Shown here one piece after another: positions 1 through 9,527 of a DNA stretch of 64,000 nt. Below the pieces are notes generated by a model. The model was given only the letters and a program-made list of their open reading frames with translations, searched no databases and was not told where the DNA came from. How positions within the stretch are numbered: position 1 is the first letter of the stretch; each line of letters opens with the position of its first letter. The DNA comes from Sinorhizobium sojae CCBAU 05684. GTDB taxonomy: Bacteria > Pseudomonadota > Alphaproteobacteria > Rhizobiales > Rhizobiaceae. The stretch lies in assembly GCF_002288525.1 (NCBI RefSeq), contig NZ_CP023069.1:1-64000 (forward strand). The letters are read 5' to 3'. A program made the translations under genes and the position numbers.

Positions 1-1224
1 ATGAACGCTAATTCGCCGCCCATCGCTCCCGCACAGCCGATGCATTTCGAGGATCTCATCCTCGAACAGGGCGATCTGATTTCAAAGAAATTGCATCTTT
101 TAAGCATGCAGCAGTTCCCGCCGAATGCCAAGAAACTGCTTCGCCAGTTCTCGCTCTCGGAAGTGGCGCAGTTCCTCGGCGTCTCTCAAAGTACGCTGAA
201 GAAACTTCATCTTGAGGGAAAAGGCCCCCTCCCCCAGACATCGTCGTCGGGTCGCCGTTCTTATAGTGCTGAGCAGATGGCGGAACTGCGTCAGTATCTC
301 GATCAGCATGGACGATCGGAAGCCAGGAACTACGTGCCGCACCGTCGGTCGGGCGAAAAGCTCCAGGTCATTGCCGTTGTCAATTTCAAGGGCGGTTCGG
401 GAAAGACGACGACGGCCGCCCATCTCGCGCAGTACATGGCGTTGACCGGGCACCGTGTCTTGGCGGTGGACCTCGACCCGCAGGCGTCACTTTCGTCGCT
501 TCACGGTTTTCAGCCCGAACTCGACCTGTCGCCGTCGCTCTATGAGGCGCTCAGATATGACGATCAACGCCGATCGATCAGTGAGATCATCCAGCCTACC
601 AATTTCCCGGGCCTCGATATCGTGCCTGCGAACCTCGAACTTCAGGAGTACGAGTACGACACGCCGCTTGCGATGTCGAACAAGAGCTCGAACGATGGCA
701 AGACCTTCTTCACGCGGATTTCGCGCGCGCTGTCGGAAGTCAACGACCGCTATGACGTTGTCGTCATCGACTGCCCTCCCCAGCTCGGCTATCTCACGAT
801 CACCGCGCTGACTGCGGCTACGAGCGTCCTGATCACGATCCATCCACAGATGCTCGACGTCATGTCGATGGGCCAGTTCCTTTTGATGCTGGGCGGGATC
901 CTGAAGCCGATCCGGGATGTGGGTGCTGCGGTCAATCTCGAATGGTATCGCTATCTGATCACCCGGTACGAGCCAACGGATGGGCCGCAGGCGCAGATGG
1001 TGGGCTTCATGCAGACCTTGTTCCACCAGTTTGTGCTGAAGAACCAGATGCTGAAATCGACAGCGGTTTCAGACGCCGGAATCACCAAGCAGACCCTTTA
1101 CGAAGTCGACAAGAGTCAGATGACGCGGTCCACCTATGAGCGCGCGATGGACTCCTTGAACGCAGTCAACGCCGAGATCGCCGAACTCGTCCATGCCTCT
1201 TGGGGGAGGAAGGTTGTCAGTTGA
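1..1224 (+). CDS. repA: RepA, ParA-type partition ATPase of a repABC replicon
   Basis: This 407-residue protein is the ParA-like ATPase of repABC plasmids. It works with RepB to segregate the plasmid and represses the operon. An N-terminal helix-turn-helix-like region (about residues 50-110) precedes a deviant Walker A motif, NFKGGSGKTTTAAHL, near residue 130. Walker B-like segments are VDLDPQ and VVIDCPPQLGYL. The length is normal for the family. The ATG is the first base of the window, so the promoter and operator lie outside it. repB follows after 57 bases, and the order repA-repB-repC on one strand fixes the identity. Confidence 0.97.
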   Translation: MNANSPPIAPAQPMHFEDLILEQGDLISKKLHLLSMQQFPPNAKKLLRQFSLSEVAQFLGVSQSTLKKLHLEGKGPLPQTSSSGRRSYSAEQMAELRQYLDQHGRSEARNYVPHRRSGEKLQVIAVVNFKGGSGKTTTAAHLAQYMALTGHRVLAVDLDPQASLSSLHGFQPELDLSPSLYEALRYDDQRRSISEIIQPTNFPGLDIVPANLELQEYEYDTPLAMSNKSSNDGKTFFTRISRALSEVNDRYDVVVIDCPPQLGYLTITALTAATSVLITIHPQMLDVMSMGQFLLMLGGILKPIRDVGAAVNLEWYRYLITRYEPTDGPQAQMVGFMQTLFHQFVLKNQMLKSTAVSDAGITKQTLYEVDKSQMTRSTYERAMDSLNAVNAEIAELVHASWGRKVVS

Positions 1225-1281
1225 GAAGTGTAAACTTCCCCGGCGACGGCCCGGTAGATCGCAGGCAAACGGAGCAGGCAG

Positions 1282-2262
1282 ATGGCGAGAAAGAACCTAC
1301 TGGCGGGTCTAGTAGACACAGCGGAAATCCCGCACGCAGACGTTGCGCCCGCCTACCCGATGCGCGGGGCTTCGAAGAGCATGGTGCGCTCGCTCGACGA
1401 GTTGTCGCGCCAGGCCGAGAAATTTCTCGAAGGAGAAACGGTCGTCGAACTCGACCCTGAGACACTCGATGGTTCGTTCGTCTCTGATCGCATGGGCGAT
1501 AGTTCCGAGCAGTTCGAGGAATTGAAGCAGGCGATTGCCGAGCGCGGGCAGGATACGCCCATCCTTGTGCGCCCCCACCCGTCGGCAGCCGATCGTTACC
1601 AGATCGTCTTTGGACACCGCCGAGCCCGCGTTGCCCGCGAGCTCGGCCGCAAGGTTAAGGCGGTCGTCAAGGCGCTGGATGACCGTACGCACGTTATCGC
1701 CCAGGGACAGGAAAACTCGGCGCGCGCCAACCTCTCCTTCATTGAACGGGCGAACTTCGCCTCGCACCTCGAGAAGCTTGGCTATGACCGGACAATCATA
1801 GGATCGGCGCTTGCTGCCAATGCGGCCGCTATCTCGAAAATGATCGCCGTAATAGATCGTATTCCTGAAGAGACAATCGCAAGGATCGGGCCCTGCCCGG
1901 CGGTCGGCCGAGAACGCTGGGTCGAGTTGTCATTGCTTGTGGGTAAAACCGCCAACGAAGAGAAGGTGAAGGCAATCGTCTCTGATCCTTCCTTCAATGA
2001 ACTGAGCACTGACGATCGCTTCAATGCCCTGTTTTCTGGTCTGAACAGCGCGGCGAAGCCTGTCCGGAAGACGACTCCAAAGATCCTGGAGAACTGGCAA
2101 CCGGCGGACAAGACCGTCTCCGCTAAGTATTCGAACTCCGCCAAGGCGTTTGCCTTGTCTATGAAATCAAGGAATGCCGGCCCCTTTGGGCGGTATATTG
2201 CAGACAACCTGGACCGGCTCTATGCCGAGTTCCTGGAGCAGGGTAACCGGAAGGAAGACTGA
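1282..2262 (+). CDS. repB: RepB, ParB-type centromere-binding protein
   Basis: This 326-residue protein is the ParB-like partner of RepA and should bind parS sites on the plasmid. The ParB/Srx-type N-terminal domain is visible as IAERGQDTPILVRPHP followed by FGHRRARVARELG (about residues 85-120). The next segment, ENSARANLSFIERANFA, is the family's conserved box ahead of the helix-turn-helix. The C-terminal third is variable, as is usual for RepB specificity. The ATG at 1282 gives a full-length protein. It lies downstream of repA and upstream of the regulatory gap before repC. Confidence 0.96.
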   Translation: MARKNLLAGLVDTAEIPHADVAPAYPMRGASKSMVRSLDELSRQAEKFLEGETVVELDPETLDGSFVSDRMGDSSEQFEELKQAIAERGQDTPILVRPHPSAADRYQIVFGHRRARVARELGRKVKAVVKALDDRTHVIAQGQENSARANLSFIERANFASHLEKLGYDRTIIGSALAANAAAISKMIAVIDRIPEETIARIGPCPAVGRERWVELSLLVGKTANEEKVKAIVSDPSFNELSTDDRFNALFSGLNSAAKPVRKTTPKILENWQPADKTVSAKYSNSAKAFALSMKSRNAGPFGRYIADNLDRLYAEFLEQGNRKED

Positions 2263-2267
2263 CGCAA

Positions 2268-2325
2268 AAGAAAAAGGCCCCCAGACGGTAACCATCGTGG
2301 AAGCCTCTCTCATCGTTTAGCAGCC
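2268..2325 (-). ncRNA. Antisense counter-transcribed RNA (ctRNA/IncA) in the repB-repC gap
   Basis: repABC plasmids make a small antisense RNA between repB and repC that limits RepC synthesis and causes incompatibility. On the minus strand a TTGACT -35 element (2351-2356) and GATTCT (2328-2333), 17 bases apart, predict a start near 2321. A hairpin pairs GGCTTCC with GGGGGCC (2299-2305 with 2276-2282, using G-U pairs) and is followed by five T residues, giving a Rho-independent end near 2270. The predicted length of about 50 nt matches known ctRNAs. The promoter call is by inspection only. Confidence 0.75.
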
Positions 2326-2416
2326 TGAGAATCGCATTTCCACGAATCGCAGTCAAGAGTCTTTGGCACCGGAACGGGTGAGCGGACGTCTTTTGCCTGA
2401 GGATAGGTGAAAGAAG

Positions 2417-3631
2417 ATGCAAGATGGAAGTGTGACGACGCCCTTCGGGCGGCGGTCGATGACGCTTGGCATGTTGGCAAGCCAATATATGTCGCGTGAA
2501 CTCGAACCTGAAACATCGGCTGACAAGTGGAAGCTGTTTCGAGCGCTCTGCGAAGCTAAGCCGAAGCTCGGCATCAGCGAACGTGCGCTCTCTGTTATGA
2601 ACGCACTTTTGAGCTTTTATCCCGAGACGACCTTGTCTGAGGAAAACGGCCTCATCGTGTTTCCCTCTAACATGCAGTTGTCGCTTCGTGCGCATGGCAT
2701 GGCTGAAGCGACGTTGCGTCGCCACATCGCAGCGCTCGTCGACGCCGGCCTTCTGGCACGCCGGGATAGCCCAAATGGCAAGCGCTACGCCCGCAAGGAC
2801 GGAGACGGTTCGATCGATGAGGCCTATGGGTTTTCGTTGGCTCCGTTGCTGTCACGCGCACGCGAGATCGAGCAAATAGCTGCCGATGTCAAAATTGAGC
2901 GACTGCAGTTGCGTAGACTTCGCGAGCGCCTGACGATCTGCCGGCGCGATATCGGTAAGCTGATTGAAGTCGCCATTGAGGAGGGAGTGGACGGTAATTG
3001 GGACGGAATTCACCAGCACTACCGCAGCCTAGTAGCGACCATTCCTCGAGTGGCAACGGCCGCGACCGTGGCCCCCATCCTCGAAGAGATGGAGATGTTG
3101 CGCGAGGAAATCTCCAACCTTCTGGAAATCAGGTTAAAAATCGAAAATTTGAGCGGCAATCCTGATCAAATTGAGCGGCACAAACAGAATTCACATCCCG
3201 AATCCACTAATGAACTTGAACCTCGCTCTCTAGAAGAGCAGGGCGAAAGGCCGAGCCCAGCCATCGAACCGCAACGGGAGCCGATGAAGGTGTTTCCGTT
3301 GGGGATGGTGTTGCGGGCTTGCCCAAGCATCTCAGATTATGGCCCCGGAGGCGTAGTTGCGAGCCCGCGTGACCTGATGCAGGCCGCAGTGGTCGTCCGC
3401 TCGATGCTCTGCGTCAGTCCGTCGGCCTACCAGGATGCCTGTGAGGTTATGGGGCCCGAGAACGCATCCGCTGTCATGGCCTGCATTCTGGAGCGGTCAG
3501 GGCACATCAAATCGCCCGGCGGATATCTCCGCGACCTAACGTCTCGGGCAAAGCGGGGCGAGTTTTCGCCGGGGCCAGTGTTGATGGCACTGCTGAGGGC
3601 GCGCGGCGGAAGTGATCGATTGGCCTCCTGA
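2417..3631 (+). CDS. repC: RepC, replication initiator
   Basis: This 404-residue protein is the essential initiator of repABC plasmids; the origin normally lies within its own coding sequence. The N-terminus carries the family's conserved stretch GRRSMTLGMLASQ and a winged-helix DNA-binding region including AEATLRRHIAALVDAGLLARRDSPNGKR cut into shorter blocks (about residues 85-125). The C-terminal part, LRACPSISDYGPGG, is also typical. Length is normal. It starts 154 bases after repB, past the antisense RNA region that controls it. Confidence 0.96.
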   Translation: MQDGSVTTPFGRRSMTLGMLASQYMSRELEPETSADKWKLFRALCEAKPKLGISERALSVMNALLSFYPETTLSEENGLIVFPSNMQLSLRAHGMAEATLRRHIAALVDAGLLARRDSPNGKRYARKDGDGSIDEAYGFSLAPLLSRAREIEQIAADVKIERLQLRRLRERLTICRRDIGKLIEVAIEEGVDGNWDGIHQHYRSLVATIPRVATAATVAPILEEMEMLREEISNLLEIRLKIENLSGNPDQIERHKQNSHPESTNELEPRSLEEQGERPSPAIEPQREPMKVFPLGMVLRACPSISDYGPGGVVASPRDLMQAAVVVRSMLCVSPSAYQDACEVMGPENASAVMACILERSGHIKSPGGYLRDLTSRAKRGEFSPGPVLMALLRARGGSDRLAS

Positions 3632-3688
3632 CCGAAGAACCCGCTTAATCGGCGGGAACCAATCCCCTCAGCTCTTGGGCGACCGCTT

Positions 3689-3704
3689 GTTGTCGGCTGA
3701 CAAA
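3689..3704. promoter_or_regulatory. parS-like palindrome 1 downstream of repC
   Basis: The 16-mer GTTGTCGGCTGACAAA fits the repABC parS pattern GTTNNNNGCNNNNAAC at all fixed bases but the last. It lies 57 bases after repC, one of the places where repABC centromeres occur. A near-identical site lies at 4065. RepB binding is inferred. Confidence 0.55.
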
Positions 3705-4064
3705 ATCGGCAGATTGCGACGTCGAGTCAACCGACTAGGAGAAGTTATGACGCTGTCGTTTATGGTGGTCTCAGTAGGGGGAGCAACTCCAATGGTCCGC
3801 GTCGGTACGAGGACTTCACAGTGCAGGTAGGGACATTCGATGGCAATATGGACGACACCAAAGTCAGGGACAAGCCCGACCAGTCCGCAGCTCCCTCGGC
3901 ATGGTGTCCGAGAAGTTGGCGGAGGCATTCGAGCATCAGACCAGAGATGTTGCTTGAGCGCCAGGACGATGCTGTGAAAGGCCAAATGCTACACCAGATC
4001 TTGATTTTTGGTTGGTTGCGAAGCAAGGGGATGACTATTGCTTCCTCAAAACAGACTGTAAAAA

Positions 4065-4080
4065 GTTGTCAGCTGACAAA
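4065..4080. promoter_or_regulatory. parS-like palindrome 2
   Basis: GTTGTCAGCTGACAAA contains a perfect 14-bp palindrome, TTGTCAGCTGACAA, and differs from the site at 3689 by one base. It matches the repABC parS pattern except at the last position. The two related sites make a centromere cluster plausible. Confidence 0.6.
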
Positions 4081-4779
4081 AACGGAAATTTGCGCAAATT
4101 AATCAAAGCGTTAGTTCTAAACAGTCTTCGTTTGCTGTTGAAGGGAGGGGTTCCGTCGAACTTTCGAGGCGTTGATCGCCTGTTTGTAGGACGCGAGTCG
4201 TAAAGTCGTTGTAGCCAGTCCGTAGGTGACCGCCGACAGGAGATAGGAGGGCGCGTTTCGTCATTCTGCCAGAATGACTGTCACACTTCCAACAGAGCAT
4301 TAGTTATCGCTTGGCCAAGCGTATTTCATGCGGCTGGTAGCGCTCGCCGGTCGATATTTGCTTCATTTGGTAGATGCGGAACACCACCGCGCTGTTGGTT
4401 CCGGCCTTCCATGAGCCAGCGTTTCAAGGCGATCGCCGGCCGGCAGATCAAGAGCACATGTTCGTCATCATCGCTCGTCGTCGTTTTGGTGCGGTCGAGG
4501 CGGATTGAAACGCAGGGTGGGGCAGGGGAGGCTTCGTCGGTTGGCACGGACCTGTTCCTGGTCGGTGAGACATCAACGTGTGACGCTCTGATTGACCGGC
4601 CGCGGTGGTCCCTGGGACCTTCGTTCGCTATTCGATGTTCTACCGTATGTTCCTGCTCAATTAAATGTTCAGAGGCGGGAAGGGGTCCTGAGTTCGATTG
4701 ACGCAGCGCGCTTACGCTTCGCCAATTTGGTACAGTCCGGCGGGTTGACGAGGGCCCGTAACGAAGTTCGGGGGCAGCG
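4081..4779. other. No recognisable gene; decayed sequence
   Basis: Only short overlapping frames without family motifs are present between the second parS-like site and the Rmf-like remnant. I cannot support a gene, RNA or repeat here. Confidence 0.5.
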
Positions 4780-4933
4780 ATGGCAACGGTACTGTCGGCA
4801 TTCCATGAAGGCCTTACCACGGCGGAGATCGGGATGTGCAAGGAGGAAAATCCCTACCCACAACAGCGACTGGAACGCAGGCTACGACGCTGCCACGAAG
4901 GCAGGCGAAGCAACGAAACTCGACGACAAATAG
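4780..4933 (+). pseudogene. Possible Rmf/CrpP-like small protein remnant
   Basis: The reading frame from 4780 begins MATVLSAFHEGLTTAEIGM and reaches KEENPYP. A shift of one frame near 4858 then gives HNSDWNAGYDAATKAG, ending at TAA near 4933. The motif NPYP followed by WxAGxxAA recalls small ribosome-modulation-factor-like proteins common in rhizobia. A single-base indel breaks the gene. The family call is tentative, from motif memory only. Confidence 0.3.
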
Positions 4934-5036
4934 GGTCGTGCCCCTTGCCAGCGTGCCCCGAGCAGCCTCGGCGACGGGCTTTTCCGTACGTTCCCGCGCT
5001 CACACGATTAGATGCGCTCGAAGGCAGCTCCACTGC

Positions 5037-5685
5037 TTTCAAGAAGCGCGGCGGATCCTGAAGACCATTATGTTCGGCTCCTATGCCTGCGACGCTGTAG
5101 TCGATCCCCACACGACGTTGGGCGGTTTTCGGACTTCGGAATTCTCGTCCTCGTCAGCGACCGCAAGCTCGCTGAGCCGCAATACTCGAACAAGGCCTCC
5201 GACCGGTTGAAGTGGGACACGGTCATATCGACGCCGGTCGCGGCTGATCGCGCGCGGTGCGAGAAAGATCAACAACTAACTCGCCAAGGGAAAATTCGTC
5301 TTCGTCGATATCCTGCGCGAGGGAATTGTGCTCTACGAACTCGAAGAGCGCCCGCTCGCGGTATGGCGGTGCTGTTCGCGCGGCCAAGCTTTGACGAGCC
5401 GCTGTCCCGGTGTTCGGCCAAGTCGCGCAGGAACGTCAGGCTATGCGAGAGGAGGGCCGTGGTTCGTCAGGGTTAGTAGCAGAGTGGGATAAGCGCCCTC
5501 AACGGCACGGGGGCAGGAACGCCGCGTGTTTGTCCCAGTCGCGGGAGATTGCCACACGGCTAAGCTCAAGCAACCGTTGGGCTCGGCTGTGTTGCCTGTC
5601 GAAATGCTCCCTTGCCATTTTGAAGTCTCGGAGGAAGCGCTGTACTGGCTGATGGAGCGCGCCGACTTCCTGCTTCGGCAGTAGA
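5037..5685 (+). pseudogene. Degenerate nucleotidyltransferase (MNT)-like gene, possibly with HEPN domain
   Basis: Pieces of a nucleotidyltransferase-fold protein appear in changing frames: ILKTIMFGSYACD (5060 region), RFSDFGILVLVSDRKLAEP, then KFVFVDILREGIVLYELEE near 5290-5350, and FEVSEEALYWLMERADFLL near 5620. GSYA followed by SDFxxLV is the MNT catalytic signature, here with the first acidic residue altered (SDFG for SDFD). Several frameshifts and a stop make it non-functional. Intact relatives pair with or are fused to HEPN domains in toxin-antitoxin-like modules. Confidence 0.45.
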
Positions 5686-6352
5686 AACCATCTTACCGCG
5701 AGCGTCTAGCGGTACTCGAAGGGGCAGCGGGCCGGGCAGACTGATCTGTACGTGGGCAGATCAGGTGGCGCGGGAGCATGATCCTCGAACGGGTTCCTCA
5801 TCCAATCGAATACGTTCAGGACGAGCGCATCGAGGTCGGCCGCGCCCGGCGTAACCGCGCCGGTGAGCGCGGCGATCACCGTTGCCTAGAGAAAGGCAGT
5901 CAGCGCGAGCATCGCCGTGTCGCGCGTCGGCATCGAGGGCGACTCAGGCACCTAGCCCACGACTCGCGACGACGAGTTCAGCCGCCAGAGCCAACCTTGC
6001 GGGGCTCTGCGGAAAGCGCGCCTCGGATGAGCCTCTGCGGCAAATGGAGGTCTCACCTGGCGCCGGACTTCGACCCGTGCACGCTTGGGTTCCGAAAACT
6101 CAGTGATCTTATCTGCACGACAAATCAGTTCGACGTGTGGCAAGCCGAGGATGCTCCCGTCAGCATCACGGCTGAAACAAAGAGGCAAAAAGTAGCGTCT
6201 ATGGCGACGAAGATCGCTTGCTTGGGCTGGGCAGTTGCGTCAACGTTCGGGCTGCTTTACCCGGAGCGGAGAAGCGTCTATCTGTGCGCGCGTATACGAA
6301 GCGAGCCTCGCCCGCCCTGTGGCGGTACGGCAAATGATCGAAGGAAGGCATG
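5686..6352. other. No recognisable gene; includes leader of the cold shock gene
   Basis: Open frames here are short and lack family motifs. The last part before 6353 should hold the promoter and 5' leader of the cold shock gene. The ribosome binding site AAGGAAGG lies just before the start. Nothing else could be supported. Confidence 0.45.
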
Positions 6353-6559
6353 ATGGCGACCGGAACGGTAAAATGGTTCAACGCGACGAAGGGCTTTGGT
6401 TTTATTCAGCCGGACGACGGGAGCGCCGATGTCTTCGTCCACATTTCAGCGGTGGAGCGGGCTGGCCTGCGGGAGCTGAAGGATGGGCAGAAGATCAGTT
6501 ACGAGCTGGTAAAGGATCGTAAGTCCGGCAAGATGTCGGCTGACAATTTGCAGGCCTAG
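6353..6559 (+). CDS. cspA: Cold shock domain protein (CspA family)
   Basis: This 68-residue protein is a single cold shock domain that binds single-stranded RNA or DNA and acts as an RNA chaperone. It starts [18 protein letters not shown], containing RNP1 (KGFGFI), followed by RNP2-like DVFVHISAV. Two ATG codons are adjacent (6350 and 6353). The second has better spacing from the AAGGAAGG ribosome binding site and gives the family's usual MATGTVKWF start. It is intact amid decayed DNA and stands alone. Confidence 0.95.
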   Translation: MATGTVKWFNATKGFGFIQPDDGSADVFVHISAVERAGLRELKDGQKISYELVKDRKSGKMSADNLQA

Positions 6560-6706
6560 GCCGCCCCTTCCTCACAACGCGAGCTTTCTGGAATAGCCCG
6601 GGGGTTGCTCGGTCTTTTTCCATTTGGAAGCATGCGGCGACCGGAAACAGTGCTGCACCCAGCTTTCGACGCCGCGTGAACACTCTTGAATTCATGAACC
6701 AGCCTC

Positions 6707-7624
6707 TCAAGAGCGAACCAGCCCGATGCGGCTCGCCTCGTCCAGTAGTGCTCGGACGGAAGACGGTTGCCATTTGCGGCCGCCACGTGGCGGTCGCTCC
6801 TGCATCTGGTCCAACTGGGCGGCAATGTCGCGCAGCGACAGATCGGGATCGGCGATGGCGATCCCGGCAACCAGCCGCATCAGATGATCCTCGGGCGGCC
6901 GGCGCGGCGATCGGGCAAGCAGTTCCGGTTCCGCGAGCTTTTCGCGCACCAGCCGGTGGACCGCCCGCCGCAACCGTTCGACGGTCCAGTCGTGCCCCCC
7001 GCGATTGAGGATCCGCACGACATTGTCCCAACTGTGTCGCGGGCGCAGCCGCCGGACTGTCGGCAGCCAGGTCTGCGCTGACACAATCAGTTCATCGAGG
7101 TAGGCCCGCTCGCGCGCCGCTGAGACCGCGCGGATGGCTTCCGGCCGGCGTTCTCGAAGCCCGGGATTGCCGGCAAGCCGGCCGCGCGCCTTGGCGGCCT
7201 GCATACCGGACTTGGTCCGCTCCGCGATCAGCGCACGCTCGAGCTGGGCGACGGCGCCGAGCACCTGCAAGGAAAACATTCCCTGCGGCGTCGAGGTATC
7301 GATCGGATCACGCAGCGAGCGGAAATGCACGCCGCGCTTCTCGAGGTCTTCGATGACGTCGAGCAGGTGGCTGACCGATCGGGCCAGACGGTCGAGGCGA
7401 ACGACGACGAGGACATCGCCCGTGGCAAGGTCTTTAAGAAGCTTCGCAAGCACCGGCCGCGCGCGTGATGCGCCGGATCCGTGCTCTTGGTGGATGCGGT
7501 GGCAACCGGCCGCCCGCAATTCGTCGACCTGAGCGTCGTTGAGCTGATCCTCGGTCGAAACACGGGCGTATCCGATCAGCCTTTGCTGCAGGGAAGGAGA
7601 ATTGAGGTTTGCAGCCGTTGCCAT
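6707..7624 (-). CDS. Serine recombinase (resolvase/invertase family) with long C-terminal extension
   Basis: The N-terminal catalytic domain begins LIGYARVSTEDQLNDAQ, with the nucleophilic serine in ARVS. It continues with VVVRLDRLARS and AQLERALIAERT, the hallmark segments of resolvases. At 305 residues it is longer than a typical 180-200-residue resolvase. The extra C-terminal half (WDNVVRILNRGGHDW, DIAAQLDQM) looks like added DNA-binding helices. It is probably a site-specific recombinase from a lost mobile element, since no matching transposase is adjacent. The ATG at 7624 is supported by conservation from residue 15 onward. Confidence 0.85.
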   Translation of the reverse strand: MATAANLNSPSLQQRLIGYARVSTEDQLNDAQVDELRAAGCHRIHQEHGSGASRARPVLAKLLKDLATGDVLVVVRLDRLARSVSHLLDVIEDLEKRGVHFRSLRDPIDTSTPQGMFSLQVLGAVAQLERALIAERTKSGMQAAKARGRLAGNPGLRERRPEAIRAVSAARERAYLDELIVSAQTWLPTVRRLRPRHSWDNVVRILNRGGHDWTVERLRRAVHRLVREKLAEPELLARSPRRPPEDHLMRLVAGIAIADPDLSLRDIAAQLDQMQERPPRGGRKWQPSSVRALLDEASRIGLVRS

Positions 7625-8634
7625 CGGATTTTTCGGCCGTTTCGGGGCGGTTTGTACAAATGAAACATGTGTGAGAAAACGTTCCTTTGCAAGCGTGTTT
7701 TATGGTCTGAATGGAAGCCCGTCAGATTCAAAATACCGCAGTGGACGAGTGTCGGGTCATGAACATAGGCTAACGCGCGCCAGTGGGCTTCTGTGGCGGA
7801 AATGCCGCGAGTTCGGTTGTTTTGAAGGCAGCACGTATCGCGCTGGTGTTTCAGGCGGCCTTTGAGATGGAAAAATGACTGAGGAAAGCTCTGCCGCCTA
7901 CCGCTCGGACGAGGGCCCTTCCATTCGATCCGGCAAATGAGTCTGCCGAACTGGGTTGAAAAGCGGCTGAAAAGCCCGGTTTCCTAGGCAAATCCACTGA
8001 TCCAGGACGACTGACAATGGTCAACCAGACCGCCAAATCCATCGCTATCGATACTTGATCCCTATCGATAGTGATTGCGCGCGGAAATCGGCGTCTGAAT
8101 GACGGAAAGATGATTACTGTTAGCTTCCGTTTGAGTGATTTCTGGAGTTAATTCACATGGTTAACTCTTCGTGAACTCGACCTTGCGCTGGCACTTGTCC
8201 TAGGTCGGAACCGCGTGGAGAGTTGGCCGTCTACTGGCCGCCTCTATCCTGCGCCAGCCCGGCGTAACAACCGCGGCACATCTCCCCGATCAAATCTCGG
8301 CGATGCTGAAGCGGCGTCTCGTCGGCCGACGCACCCCTTCTAAGCCGCTTGCATTACGACCGCGACAGCCGGTTGCTCGCCATCGCGCAGGGGCTGGTCG
8401 CGGCCGCCGAGCTTGGCGAAGGAACACGACCGCAGGCGCGGTCGCGGTAGATGATGGAGCGCAAGCTCGCCGGCCGGCGCGCCTCCTCACGACTGGGGCG
8501 ATGATCGAACTCGTCATCGCCAAACCGTTCGCCGGCGCCGGCATGGTCGCAACAACCCTCGAGGTGACGCCGCAGAAGGCTCAGCTATTAACCCGGTCGG
8601 GTTGGTTCGTTCAAAACCTGGGCCAGAATATGCG
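7625..8634. other. About 1 kb without a supportable gene
   Basis: Overlapping short frames occur on both strands. A GC-rich stretch near 8290-8460 can be read as a helix-rich fragment (HYDRDSRLLAIAQGLVAA) ending at a stop, perhaps a gene remnant that I cannot name. No RNA gene or repeat was recognised. Confidence 0.4.
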
Positions 8635-9366
8635 TCAACGTTCAGAGAGATCAACCGCTATAACATCGATTAGCTTATTACCGCCTAACCCAGCGGTCAC
8701 GGCCGCCGCGCGCGCGTCGCACAGGGTAAGCAGTCCAGCAAAATTGACGTTCTTTCCAGCAACCTTTTTTGCGAAGGCCCTGCGCTTCACTTTGCCGGTT
8801 TTCGAGTCGATTTCCTTCTTCAACGGCTTTGCAGCATTTGCCAGCAGGTAGAAGCCGGTATGAGAGCCATTCTCATGCATGTACTGGTTAGCGAGTTGCG
8901 TCTCGATCTTGTTGACCAGAGTGTTCCCGTTCCAGTGGTCCGCGTCGGCCAGTTTGATTTCCACGGAGATCAGGCCGAATTCAGGATTTCTTGAGTGAAC
9001 TCTAAGGTCCGGCCGGTTTTCCACCGCGACCTCCTGCTCTCTGATGACTTCGTAATGCGAACTGCCGATCTCGCGCATGCGCGCGGATAGCCAGTTGCGC
9101 AAGTCGTCTTCCGTGGCCCGGTCATCTCGAAACACGAAACTCTCGTCGTCGTCAGAATGGTGGAGCTTCTCAAGCAGGGCGACAATCTGTCGTTTCACCA
9201 ATGCACGAAATTCGGGCACGGAGGCCGGCGCCTTTGTGAACAGATTAACAAAAGAGAGCGCGTCCGCGATTGTCAGGGTTGGTCGGCGGACTGAAGCGCG
9301 AACCATCTTGTCGCGTTGGTACAGGAACGTGTCGGGGTGTTGTCTTAAGGACGGGTCGGAAGCAAG
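8635..9366 (-). pseudogene. C-terminal part (PD-(D/E)XK nuclease) of a NACHT NTPase gene split by a transposon
   Basis: This 243-residue fragment carries a PD-(D/E)XK-type nuclease signature: RPDLRV, then about 10 residues later SVEIKLA. It is cut at its N-terminal side by the transposon end at 9373. Read on the minus strand, codons up to the target duplication at 24178 (ALQALDR) join in frame with LASDPSLRQHPDTF here, so 8635-9366 is the 3' end of the gene at 24178-27711. A downstream ATG at 9306 might allow a truncated product, but this is probably a gene fragment. Confidence 0.8.
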
Positions 9367-9372
9367 CCTATC
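9367..9372. repeat. Left copy of the 6-bp target-site duplication of the 14.8-kb transposon
   Basis: CCTATC lies directly before the transposon terminus TGTAGCC and is repeated at 24178-24183 directly after the other terminus. The duplication shows a true transposition event. Confidence 0.9.
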
Positions 9373-9527
9373 TGTAGCCGCTTGCCAACATAACGGCTCG
9401 TGCTCGCCAACATCGGCATTTTCTGCTCAGATTATCTGACAATGGAGAGCGCGTCCTGCTCACGCTCTTTGCCAACGTGCTCGCCAACATCCGAGGCTGC
9501 TCGCAAATGACGGCCACGTGCTCAGAT
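9373..9527 (+). repeat. Left terminal repeat with transposase-binding motifs
   Basis: The segment holds repeated short motifs: CGTGCTCGCCAACAT twice (near 9398 and 9477) and TGCTCAGATTA twice (near 9423 and 9520). Such spaced repeats are typical transposase-binding sites at Tn7/Tn5053/Tn552-type ends. The whole segment recurs inverted at 24023-24177 with few differences. Confidence 0.8.

Noticed and set aside
3632-3660. CCCGCTTAATCGGCGGG hairpin after repC as a terminator
   Set aside because: The stem is short and no T tract follows, so support is too weak to list it.
6530-6550. A third copy of the parS-like TGTCGGCTGACAAT
   Set aside because: It lies inside the cold shock coding sequence, encodes conserved residues and lacks the outer GTT match, so it is probably chance.
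9398-9491. Repeated CTCGCCAACAT units as a CRISPR array
   Set aside because: Only two or three short repeats occur, with uneven spacing, at a transposon end. They fit transposase binding sites.
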